Source: Micropterus salmoides
Lineage: Eukaryota; Chordata; Actinopteri; Centrarchiformes; Centrarchidae
Direction of reading: 5' to 3'
DNA length: 64,000 nt
Assembly: GCF_014851395.1 (NCBI RefSeq)
Contig: NW_024040374.1
Span: 27,732,772-27,796,771 of the forward strand
The position numbers and the translations under genes were made by a program. Shown here piece after piece: positions 46,101 to 54,014 of this stretch (position 1 is its first letter; each line of letters opens with the position of its first letter). The notes below the pieces were generated by a model, which saw nothing but the letters and a program-made list of their open reading frames with translations, searched no databases and was not told the origin of the DNA.

Positions 46101-47886
46101 GACAACAGGATTGCCGTCATTCCCCTTTTGCAGCCATGTATTTCTGTCTGCCACCTCCTATCAACACTGTCCATCGTTTACTTTGAACTCTACAGGCCAA
46201 ATTCAGTCGATATGTAAGGCTGAATATCTTCCTAATACAGACAAAAAAAACATGTCGAAATGTCCCCTTCTCTAGACTGAGCAGCACTGGAGACCCACTA
46301 CTATCAAAAACTAAACTTGTGTCCGTCACATTCGATTAGCTTCAGACTTTGAGACAACATATGGTGCATAAGATTATGAAATGTCTTTCTCAGCAGTGCC
46401 CCCACTCTACATCTGCTGGAACCGTTGTTGTTGTGGCTACACAAGGATTTAGGGCAGAGTATAACACAAGTTAAAACCAGTTCTAAGAAAATTGTTAGCA
46501 GAGAGTCCACTTATATTTCACTGCAAATTAAAACTCCATCTATCAAGCATTGATTTGGTTGTTTATTCATTGTGGAGACTCCAATTTGATCACTTTGATA
46601 TCCCCCCCCCCCCCAGAAAAGACAGGAAATTTGCTCCGATATAGTGGCTTCCTTATTGCTTCCTATTTGCCTTCTGAAGGACTCCAGAAGCAACTTGGCA
46701 AGTAAACACAGGAAAGCACTGTAACAGTGTGGATCTAAAGGTTGGTTCAAACAGACTGCCAATCTTTAAAAGAAATGAACTTCTCTGTAAAGTAATTACA
46801 AAAGAAAAGAAAAAACAACAGCTATCATTCACTGTATGCTCCTGTATTGTTTTAAAATTGAATTGTAGAATTTTTTTTTATCCATTTAAAAAATTTAATG
46901 CCCTGCGATGGACTGGCAACCTGTACAGAGTGTACCCCGCCTTTTGCCCAACGTCAGCTGGGATAGGCTCAAGCCCCCCTGTGACTCGCAGGATAAGCGG
47001 TTGACGATGGATGGAAAAATGTAATCTCAATTTCAGTGTAGGGAGTCAATGATAATATTATGCAGTTACTTGGTGTTGATGCTGTCCTGGCAATGATGGC
47101 AGAGCAAGACCTAGAAACCCCACATTTTGGGAACCATGTCCTTGCTGCCAGTTTCATCACCCTTTAAATTAAATATAAAAAGTCACATTAAGAGGCTAGA
47201 AAATGCAATGTGTGGCATTACTAAGCAAAACCGATCAAAGCAAGCCTGAACCTTGACAATTCAATATTAACCGTTTGTTTCCATTGAACACACAGACTTG
47301 AAAATAAATAACAATATATCAATAATAATTTACATGTTCAAGCTTGAGTACTGGATTACCATATGCTCTACCTCTTTGTTGGTCAAGGCTTTAGAACCAG
47401 GAAAAATACGACTAGTACTACCTAGGCATTGAGCAGAAATCACAGCCAAGAAACTAAAAAGTGCCCTGGCGAGTTACACTATGTTGCCCAAATAAGAAGC
47501 CTTAAGGAGGAAGGGATTTCAGCACCAAAGCCATGTGGCAGCTGTCACAAACCCAAGCCACACACCAGGGTAGCCCATGACTATACTAACATGCTGTGTT
47601 ACAAAGTGCAGCCTTATCAGTGTGTAAACAAAATGAGGATGTAGGAAACACAATGAGGCTGTGTAACAGTTGAGGAGAAACTTACGTCTATATCAAAGAA
47701 CTCCTGGGAGTCGTCCAACCCCTGCACGCGGATTTGTAGTCCTCGCCCATGGCTTCTGCTCCCGCTGATCATGTTGCCACTGAGGCTCTGGCCCGGCTCC
47801 AATGTGCTGATACCAGCATTGAACTGGGCTCCAAGCCTTGTACCAGGGGTCTGCAAGACCCTGTATGAACCTTCGGTTTCCCCCAT
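22540..47886 (-). CDS. FARP2: FERM, RhoGEF and pleckstrin domain protein 2 (FARP2), complete
   Basis: FARP2 links membrane and cytoskeleton through its FERM domain and activates Rac/Cdc42 through a DH domain followed by two PH domains; in mammals it acts in semaphorin/plexin signalling. Domain order read here is FERM (about residues 45-325), FERM-adjacent region (to about 390), Ser/Pro/Gln-rich linker, DH (about 540-760), PH1 (about 765-880) and PH2 (about 940-1040). With the exon choices given in the segment entries the protein is 1056 codons, close to the 1054 of human FARP2. The start MGETEGSYRVLQTPGTRLGA matches the family. FARP2 rather than FARP1 is supported by MGE.EG.YRVLQT, by HRANTTMHVCW in the PH2 linker, and by synteny with HDLBP and BOK. 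Three places offer alternative coding exons (separate entries). Exon junctions are inferred by hand, apart from one uncertain donor at 34057. Confidence 0.93.
23933..24072 (-). other. FARP2: FARP2 exon 24b, diverged duplicate of exon 24a
   Basis: The exon is flanked by cttcaccctctcag and CAG|gtacta, enters in phase 1 and leaves in phase 0, like exon 24a. Its 46 codons end RPNTITHVCWYRNQNLSLSD…MNQ, which aligns with the end of 24a (RANTTMHVCWHRNTSVSMSD) at about 12 of 26 residues including HVCW and RN. Its N-terminal half (FGSPAVSPELPPRYLL) is unrelated to that of 24a. Including both exons would shift the frame and hit TGA at 23938-23940; skipping both would also shift the frame. Exactly one must therefore be used. 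Confidence 0.75.
24547..24710 (-). other. FARP2: FARP2 exon 24a, canonical member of an alternative exon pair
   Basis: This exon enters in phase 1 and leaves in phase 0. It encodes SSDEVSLEQESEDDMNSSRT and then RANTTMHVCWHRNTSVSMSD…AVE, matching the human FARP2 segment that precedes PH2. The acceptor has a strong pyrimidine tract (ctcttcctccctcag) and the donor is GAG|gtactc. Confidence 0.88.
24939..26527 (-). other. FARP2: FARP2 exons encoding the first PH domain
   Basis: Coding exons: 26459-26527, 26286-26375, 25499-25581, 24939-25057. They read EFIREGCLYKLTKKGLQQRM, FSDMLLYTSKGVTATNQFKV, ESENEWSVPHCFTIYSAQRT and KVEMGKWIEDLNIAIDMAKK, which covers the PH fold including the Trp of the C-terminal helix. 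The donor of the first exon is CTG|gttggt, weaker than consensus, but the protein join FFL|FSDMLLY is exactly that of the family. A possible 21-nt extra exon lies between the second and third (26036-26056). Confidence 0.9.
26036..26056 (-). other. FARP2: Candidate 21-nt microexon within FARP2 PH1
   Basis: On the FARP2 strand, a pyrimidine-rich tract ends in ctggctgcag, then 21 nt encoding LIVLDAP, then the near-consensus donor gtaagttc. It sits in a phase-0 intron between LPLHGMI and VEESENEW, so inclusion would add exactly seven residues without a stop. Human FARP1 and FARP2 as I recall them join these two parts directly, so it would be a cassette exon rather than constitutive. It may also be a chance pair of splice sites. 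Confidence 0.4.
26624..28668 (-). other. FARP2: FARP2 exons encoding the DH (RhoGEF) domain
   Basis: Coding exons: 28579-28668, 27814-27947, 27620-27701, 27282-27519, 26624-26754. They read ADKAYFIAKEILTTERTYLK (conserved region 1), LLFSNIDPIYEFHRGFL, CYLPLNTFLLKPIQRLMHYK (conserved region 3) and KLTELQRDLIGIENL. The ERTYLKDL and LLKPIQRL motifs are diagnostic of Dbl-family exchange factors and are intact, so catalytic activity is expected. All junctions are GT-AG and in phase. Confidence 0.93.
29061..33136 (-). other. FARP2 intron 13 (or 3' UTR of the short isoform)
   Basis: This 4-kb stretch is A/T-rich with a long poly-A-type run at 29796-29826 (+ strand), another at 32891-32915, and gctgctgctgctgct runs at 32876 and 33080. 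I see no further coding exon. If the short isoform exists its 3' UTR starts at 33136 and runs to lower coordinates; ATTAAA-type hexamers (tttaat on the + strand) occur near 32420 and 32500 but none stands out. Confidence 0.5.
33137..34312 (-). CDS. FARP2: Alternative FARP2 last exon giving a FERM-only isoform
   Basis: After the FERM-adjacent exons (phase 0), the exon entered through the acceptor …cattgttgcag at 34312 stays open for 391 codons to a TAA at 33137-33139. The first 85 codons are shared with the long isoform. The rest is unique: a Gly-rich GGGGGKRKGVLTPEAF stretch, an acidic region (TEEFIDDDPTEISFYGG, DQFDYVEESDLSK), a long Ser-rich part (SETSSLANNRSECSSLDNLG, SSDSDSDWGSDS) and the end SPHIKM. 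The isoform would be 783 residues with no DH or PH domain, the architecture of FRMD7. I do not recognise the tail. A spliced-out intron would not be expected to stay open this long with such biased protein composition. Confidence 0.6.
   Translation of the reverse strand, partial: NLSFNDSLRAQGSPSSATVSFHPAHISSLLPRTELQPQPQPLSPAPHQQQQQQQPLHSPLQAARPPSPPKEEPVKAASPSHYAFQGAPSNQAAGHCSPLFVCVESGTSRSQPSQNGNEDNEHSARRGTGSSVGGGGGKRKGVLTPEAFAVELLRTKQNPMFSMSNSPLHVTEEFIDDDPTEISFYGGGAEAFTFGLDDKVDQFDYVEESDLSKTRIFSVGIEDLNGNTNPFPDSIVGHSETSSLANNRSECSSLDNLGLSSAGESMSVGYGGHDSSSLRLPGSDIQSEASSMVNFPAYSERSESSSAVQFSDLVEQLEQLSYPPTATEGSGNGSSDSDSDWGSDSVLPPEQNLFYSNPLTGSNGIESFLLQCHNLQALALADPSGSPHIKM
35640..36345 (+). mobile_element. 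Decayed LINE reverse transcriptase relic in a FARP2 intron
   Basis: The + strand reads FPQGVLFNLYMVPLDQMIQ and then HYNFADETHLT, recognisable as the 'PQGSVLGPLLF…' and 'YADDTQ' motifs of a fish LINE reverse transcriptase with the catalytic YADD changed to FADE. Further on, 'CTGCACTGGTTTCCAGTGCG' reads LHWFPVR, followed by a KILNIYK-like segment, the usual 'LHWLPV…YKxLL' part. A poly-A-type run interrupts it at 36007-36024. Stops and gaps show it is inactive. It lies antisense in the intron between the exons at 35468 and 37971. Confidence 0.7.
37355..37452. repeat. Perfect 26-bp inverted repeat with a 46-nt loop
   Basis: The left arm (37355-37380, starting ttgcaaagaaaactcgagca) and right arm (37427-37452) are exact reverse complements over 26 bp, separated by 46 nt. 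The arms have mixed composition and each contains ctcgag. The structure lies in the FARP2 intron between the exons at 37971 and 35468. No target-site duplication was confirmed. Confidence 0.9.
39756..39790. repeat. Poly-A run of about 30 bp in a FARP2 intron
   Basis: An uninterrupted A run occupies about 39758-39789 on the + strand. There is no recognisable retroposon body directly to its left. Confidence 0.85.
40119..40155. repeat. (AAT)n microsatellite
   Basis: About ten uninterrupted aat units lie in the FARP2 intron between the exons at 39125 and 41068, ending in aaataaa. Confidence 0.9.
41173..47685 (-). other. FARP2 coding intron 1, no gene seen
   Basis: This 6.5-kb intron has a poly-A run at 42390-42410, a poly-C run at 46603-46615 and a LINE-tail repeat at 46900-47017. 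Several open frames of 80-134 codons occur on both strands (for example 44498-44902 on - and 43914-44252 on +) but none has a recognisable domain or flanking splice logic. The 44.9-45.4 kb part is locally GC-rich. Confidence 0.5.
46900..47017 (+). repeat. L2-like LINE/SINE 3' tail
   Basis: The words ccctgcgatggactggcaac, 'gtaccccgccttttgcccaa', 'cagctgggataggctcaagc' and 'ggataagcggttgacgatgg' occur in order and end in gatggatgg. This is the well-known 3' tail shared by many fish L2-type LINEs and derived SINEs. The tail alone is here; no reverse transcriptase is visible upstream. Confidence 0.8.
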
Positions 47887-48581
47887 TACAGCTGCACCAC
47901 CTCACTCCTGCAAACACAGGGAGGGAACAGATGTCATCATTGAATTTGCGGGGGGGAAATGCAAGGCAAGAAGAAGAAACTTGCGGTTAAGATAATGTGT
48001 CATTTTGTCTGGGGTGAGTATATTTGTCATGAGACTTCTGAGTGGTGTAGGCTGACTCCAGGTGATGACATGGTAACATAGTTTCTGCATGTTTCATTCC
48101 AAAAAAAGTAGCCTGGCTGGTTGAAGCCGTTTGTGGACATGTGGCACTCATTCATAATACGTTTAACATAAAACGCGGACATATCTGAGACCAATAGCTA
48201 ATATTCACCTGAGCGAGTGTAGGTCGAAGACCACTAAAGAAAAGTTACAAAAAGAAATGACGGCGTGCCGATTAGGCGTTTATTACGTTGCATGTGGGCC
48301 TATAAGAGCGTCAACAAAGGCTTGAATGTTTTAGAAAGTTGCAGTTACCAACTATTTTAAAGAGAGGAAAACCAACGGAACAACATTCAGGAAACTCACA
48401 ATTTTAAACGTACAATGTATCTTCTATTTTAAGAAAGGGAGCTCAGTGGACACTAGTTTACCGACGAGAGCAGCGACCCGAAGTATTAATACACTTATAT
48501 ACCGCATTATACACCGCTTTATCTCGCCATACTAGAATATCTAAATGTGATAATATGCCCATAAGGTAGAATTCAACTTAC

Positions 48582-48660
48582 CGTTTTGCCCGTATCGAAA
48601 CTAAATCCTAAAAGTTTGTTACACCAAATTTAAGGACACTACTCCAGTCCATGGTCGTCG
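48582..48660 (-). other. FARP2: Probable non-coding first exon of FARP2
   Basis: On the FARP2 strand a consensus donor gtaagttg begins at 48581 and would join to the acceptor tttgcag before 47907, 21 nt upstream of the start codon. The upper limit is set only by the promoter-like motifs that follow and is approximate. Confidence 0.5.
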
Positions 48661-48689
48661 TCGTCCAACGAGTGCGCACTCAGACTAGT

Positions 48690-48735
48690 TTGCCATTGGC
48701 TACAGCAGTCCCATTCGTCCTACCATTGGTTCAAA
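48690..48735 (-). promoter_or_regulatory. FARP2 promoter with two CCAAT boxes
   Basis: Two attgg words on the + strand (48695-48699, 48725-48729) read CCAAT on the FARP2 strand, 30 bp apart and just upstream of the inferred first exon. A 30-bp spacing is about three helical turns, as in paired NF-Y sites. No TATA box is seen. Confidence 0.5.
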
Positions 48736-48739
48736 TGTG

Positions 48740-51650
48740 GCTACGGCTTGTAAGCTGAGGAGCAAAGATTTACCTTCCTTTACTTTAAATATCCTTGATG
48801 GATGGAGAATAAACCTGTCCGCCTGAAATAGTATGTTGTACATTTTAACAAGGCCTCGTGGAAAGTTTTAAAAAGTATATGTTCTCGAGGCTACGTGTGT
48901 TTAATCTACAGGCCGATGGTTGTCAACACCCCGAGGAAATAAAATGACTGTTTTATCTGATTCGTTTATCTGATTTAACTAACTAAGCGAACGGTCTTTG
49001 TTAAAATGTGGGCTTGAGTTTTGAAATAGATGTGGGTTTTCTCTGTAACCCTACAGATAACACACATTTAGTGGCACATTTCTCTGAACACAGTGGTGTG
49101 TGTGCATGCGCGTGCGTGCGTCACGAGTCTACCTAGCCCGAGCCTCTCAAGAGCTTTAGAGCTTAATTACATCAAACATGATGAATTTGTTGTATACTTA
49201 TACTTATGGCCATTGTTAAGTAGAAGCACGTAAACGATATGAGTCAGAGTGAACTAAAATGAGGAAAGAAAAAAGTCACGTCTGCCATTGTTACAGAGCT
49301 CCCCCTACTGTTTTCTCTAAAATAAAGAACTAAGTTGCATTATGTTTCAAACACTTAGGTAGAATGCAGAAATATATTACTGCAACATTGCAATTTAATG
49401 TAATCTGCAGAAAGGGGTCGTTTTATTTATTGTCTATTAATTAATCTTATTCTGTAGCTTCTGTCATGCAGTGGGATGAAAGCAGGGAATCGGCAAAGTC
49501 ATTGATTGGTCCATCACAGGACTGTTTATCCTTTTGCCAGTTGATAGATGATCATATGATGCACTTTTATGGACTTGTTTGTCTTCACCTGATTTGTAGT
49601 TACATATTAATCATGGTTGTCATTTTATCTGCACGTTGTTGCTTCTATTTGTTGTTTTCCTCTTTTTAATTTTGCTGATTATTTTGCATTGTTCTTTGAA
49701 TTCCCTGTGTTTCCATGCTGTCTTTTAATCCGTGTACTATCTTCAAAGATACCTCCTCCTCCTCCTCACAGTGCCCACATGTGATGATATTAGTCTGGTA
49801 GAAGAGTATGTCAGGTATAATATTAATGTTTTTTTTTAGGGTGGACACAATAACAATAAGCAACACATGCAAAATTTAATGCATGCCTGTACAATAGTCT
49901 TGTAATAAACACTTGGTTTAGGGAGCGTATCATTTTGTCAGAGAGGGGTCAATACGGTATATTTTAAGGCAGCAGACTGTGGTAATGTGTCTATTACTGT
50001 TTATTAACCACATTAGCATTACTACTATTTGCTTATCTCTTTAAAAGAGTTTTACCAAAGAGTCATCATAATAAGCTTGACAAAGGTAGCCTGTCAAGTT
50101 TCAAGTTTCACTGTACCGCTGCCCTTAAAACTTTATTTGTATAAATCTATTTAAAATCTTTAATTATGTACACTTGAACACTGTTGAAATGTAACATGGC
50201 GTACTAGTGCTTCATCATTTTATAACTTGAAATTGTGAGTTAGAATAATGTGGAAATGTGTGTCGATTTGATAGGTTAAGGGAAGTCATTGGCATGTGTA
50301 AGTAAAACAATTATTTATTTTAACTCAGAATATGAAGTTGAAACAAGTTAAAAAGTTCCATCAACTAAAAAAACAACAATGTTGAGACAACTAAAACATT
50401 GTAGTTATATCAACGTTATGAACCTTAATTTGTGAGTTGAAACAAAAGCAATCTTCAAGTTGAATTTACAGGTGAACTTGCATTTCCAATTTGAACTAAC
50501 TTTGAATGTCTTTCAGTGTTTTTGCTCATCTAAATCATTTGATCAGCAGTAAAAGCTTGCATTCAGTTATCATACTGTATATTCATTTGAGCTACACCAG
50601 AATGGGAATTATTTTACGCAGCCAACAACATTTTATGCTTCACTGATCCCTCTCCTTCTCCACCACAGTGAATTAAACCCAAACATATATACAAACCCTA
50701 CTTTGTATAGGAAGCTTCAAACATCCTTATACCGATCCCATTCTATGGATCTGTGCCGGCACAGATAGTGTAATAGTGTGAATTGACAAGGGTGTTGACC
50801 AAAAGTGATTGATCCATATTAAATACAGTTTCTTAGTCACTGTCAATTGTAACAAATGTATAAAGCTTCTACTACAAGATAATAACATTTAAGCTTTTAG
50901 GTTCATTCTTGACTTAAATTCTCACGGACCTTACTAGATTTATTCTGGTTGAATTAATCTCATGGTCATGAGATTTATTCAACCAGAATGGCTTCTATTA
51001 TTTGCACATTTCATTTATGAATTACTGTGGCCTTACAAACTATCATGAGATGTAACAAAGTTACTAACATGTTACTAATCATCACTTTAAGTGAAAAACA
51101 ACTGTGTGTATCGACAGATATAATAATAGTATTAACCACTGTTTATCCTGTTCAGAAAAAAAACATTATTCATGTGTATAGCAGTGAACTGTGGACTTTG
51201 TGCACTAGATGAGGAAAGACTAGGACCTGAGAATGTAGCCTCTTGAACTTGTTTCAGAGTAACTATTTCTGCACATGCCTATGTTCTCCTTCAACTCCAG
51301 GATTTCTTTGGCACATGAGGTGCATATTGCTCTCTCATATTCTCAACAACATTGTGTGTGTCTGGACTTGATTCGGGACGGACCGATCTCACCAAATTCT
51401 CAAAAGAAATGATCCCATGATGAAATGTATGATTAGTAATAGATGAAAACTGAATTTTGCCACCTCAACTGGTCTTCTTTGTGCATAAATACACTCCTCT
51501 AGAAGGGATTTTTAACACATCCTTACTTGAAACCAAGTTTGTAGTGTCTCTAGGGAATACTGTCTTGGTCACATTTTATTTTCATACGCAATGAAATAAC
51601 AGCTCCCACGTTAAACAAGAGTCTGTCACTCTTAAAAATGAAAATAAGAT
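48740..51650. other. Spacer between FARP2 and HDLBP
   Basis: The two genes are head to head about 3 kb apart. The spacer is A/T-rich, with a small gt-rich run at 49093-49116 and a hairpin at 50942-50989. In human, SEPTIN2 lies between them; I saw no septin GTPase exon (GXXXXGKS, AKAD) on either strand. Confidence 0.5.
50942..50989. repeat. Near-perfect 23-bp inverted repeat (hairpin)
   Basis: Arms 50942-50964 (starting attctggttgaattaatctc) and 50967-50989 are reverse complements with one mismatch and only 2 bp between them. It could form a tight hairpin or be a very short terminal-inverted-repeat remnant. Confidence 0.85.
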
Positions 51651-51668
51651 ATTTGTAACCGGACTCTT

Positions 51669-51720
51669 TGACGTGACGTTGGAGGATATGATTGGTGGGC
51701 GGCTCTGGTATATATCCGTC
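51669..51720 (+). promoter_or_regulatory. HDLBP promoter: CRE-like, CCAAT, GC and TATA motifs
   Basis: In order: TGACGT (51674-51679), inverted CCAAT attgg (51691-51695), a gtgggcgg GC-box-like word (51695-51702) and tatata (51709-51714). The TATA lies about 85 bp before a consensus donor at 51800, leaving room for a short non-coding first exon starting near 51740. The tight, ordered cluster is convincing for a core promoter. Confidence 0.6.
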
Positions 51721-51739
51721 AGGCTACAATCCCACCTTC

Positions 51740-51799
51740 TCGCCAGTGGAATTTCATCTCAGCTTCTGCACCTTCAGGGCAGACGAGTACATAAAATAA
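51740..51799 (+). other. HDLBP: Non-coding first exon of HDLBP
   Basis: The donor gtaagtac begins at 51800. The start near 51740 is estimated from the TATA motif and is not exact. Confidence 0.5.
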
Positions 51800-53942
51800 G
51801 TAAGTACTTCACAGCTTTCTATTGAATATGTCTATATAGCCATTACGTATGAGCTCTACCTGTCATATACATGACAGAGTGGTACTTGTTAGGAAGACAG
51901 TTTGTTGGTGAGCCTTGAACGTGACACTATGTTCTGGCCTGACTCCGTGTCATTTCTCCCCTGCTCAGCTGTATGCCTACGTGGACTTAGCGAGCTAGTA
52001 GAACAAACTGTTAGCTAACATGAGCTAAGGCTAACGCTACAGTTCAACTTGTAACGTTACTTTTTACAAGCGTGTTAGTGTTGGCGAATTTATGTCCAAA
52101 CGACACGAACCCCGTCTATGAGTATGGCAATTTTAATGATTACATTTTCAATCCACTGTTAGCTTAATGTAATTAGCTGGCACAGCTTGAAGTTCTGTGC
52201 AGGGCTGTTTGAGGGAGCCAAGCTAACCTACATATTAGCTGAGGAGCTACGTGTCACAGTCGCACACACCACAGTCAAAGTTTTTAGCAAGTTTGCTAAC
52301 TAGCATGGGGGTTAAAGCTAGTAATTCACGGCACAGTGATTTTGCCACTGAAAATGCCACTTCTGCAAAGAAGCACACGTATTCGCTAAACGTCCTACGT
52401 TGTCGTAGTGTCCCCGACGGTAAAGGTGATGTTAGTTTGTCTCGATCTCAGGACATTTTTATGGTTTATCAACGTTAGCCAACATGACGGCAGCTAGCAT
52501 TACCGTGAACTGTAATGTGTCGCTGGCAACAGTAAGCTAGTTAACTTGTTGTCGTGTTAGCTAGCACTCACACTAACCAACTGCTTAAATCTATAATCTG
52601 GGATTTGGCTATAACGTTATATAGGCTCGAAGGATGTCCTGCTACTGCTAACGTTAATGCAAGTTTAACAAGCTAGACCAGCTCGTCAGCATTAACTTGG
52701 TAGCAGCTCATTAACACGAATGATCACGTAACGTTAGGTCAGATACTATGACGCAAAATTATATTAGACTTACGTTGGTTGATCGCTTTGTGTGGTTGGG
52801 CTCGTGACTAATGTGATTATCAGTCTCGCATTTAAACGCACAACTGTACCAATGAGATGGTATAAAAAAATTTGGTATCACTGTGTTGGAATTCACGTTT
52901 CATTTCAAGCCATGGCGTTACTCTCTATTAACTGTGACTGCTGCTGGAGTAGAAGGGGCAACAGGCCATACATTGTCTGTGACGTCTAAATTATACCAAA
53001 TACTAAAAGTACCAAATACTAAAAGTAACAGTTCATTACTTACATCTTATGTAGTGCCTAATTTATAAATATTGAGTATGCACAAACCTGGATCCTAGCT
53101 GATAATATGCCCCATACCAAACAAACAACAATAAAAGTTGTGGTTTTATAACAACAGTCATTAGGTGAGCCTATGCTGACTGGTTAAATGGATACAAATG
53201 TTCTAGTGAATCTTTCACAGCATGTTAAATCATACAGCCTTTTGATAATCACACATTTTTTAATAAACCTTCCCAGTGTAGTTTTTTTCCGGATCTTGCA
53301 TAATGGCCTATTAGTCCTAAGAGCAGTGGCCTAGTTACCTGGTTCATCCGCAGCAAGCTTCATCAATTGCCAGCTCTGTCCTTCTGTGTGACAAGGCAGT
53401 GTCCAATTATAGAAGCCAGATGCTTGTCAAGGAGAGTGAGCTCCGATGGCGCCTATACTTCACTGGAGTTCAGTAATGCGATTCTTGGCATCAACTTTAT
53501 CTGAATACCCCTTAATTTCTGGATGGTTTCAGTTGTCTTAGGTGGCAGCGGTTTGGCACTTGGCAGTGTTTTCTTTTCTGCTGGCCTAACTAAAACCATG
53601 GCTATCAAATACACAAGTTGGGCATCAACAACAGCTGCTTCTGTTTAACAGTCAGCAAAGTCACACACTGTCGGATGTCTCTGTTTTCCTTTATGTACTT
53701 GTTTTTATTAAAGTGTACATGTATAAACTATCATGCCATTAACCCCCTTTTTTTTAGTAGTTTGAGTTAATAGGACATTGATCACTGAGATATTTTTGAG
53801 AATACAGTTTTCTTCTTTGTGCACAAATAGCCCTATAGCAGTCTGTGCAAAGTCTTTGAAGTGAGGCCCCTGAAGTGAAACTGAGATACATTTTTAGTGG
53901 TTGTTTTAATGCAAATGCTTTTTTTTCCTTTTTGGTCTTTAG
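51800..53942 (+). other. HDLBP intron 1, no gene seen
   Basis: This 2.1-kb intron is rich in gctaacgttagc-type short palindromic words between 52.0 and 52.7 kb, and carries a 16-bp perfect tandem duplication (accaaatactaaaagt, 52995-53026). No coding exon is supported. Confidence 0.5.
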
Positions 53943-54014
53943 GCAAAAGCTGGCAGGCTGACGGGAACTTGCATCTTTACAGGACGGATTATCTGGTAAC
54001 TGACCATTTAGCTG
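53943..54014 (+). other. HDLBP: Non-coding second exon of HDLBP
   Basis: A 72-nt segment lies between a pyrimidine-rich acceptor (ttttggtctttag) and a consensus donor (gtaagttc). It has no ATG, which suits a 5' UTR exon preceding the coding exon at 57098. Confidence 0.55.

Larger units (their letters stand above)
34469..47886 (-). other. FARP2: FARP2 exons encoding the FERM domain and FERM-adjacent region
   Basis: Coding exons in transcript order: 47686-47886, 41068-41172, 39083-39125, 38923-39001, 38418-38515, 37971-38085, 35321-35468, 35129-35224, 34857-35020, 34664-34732, 34469-34526. They sum to exactly 392 codons and end in phase 0. Hallmarks: RDYFGLEFQN and VKFFPPDPGQLQEEYTR (F1/F2), SEIGDYDDEADRDF, SDFQILEIARKLEMYGV (F3), GNTKINTFNWSKIRKLSFKR (F3) and RGSSFRYSGRTQKQLVEY (the FA region found in FARP1/2 and FRMD7). 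The first intron is 6.5 kb. Confidence 0.92.
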
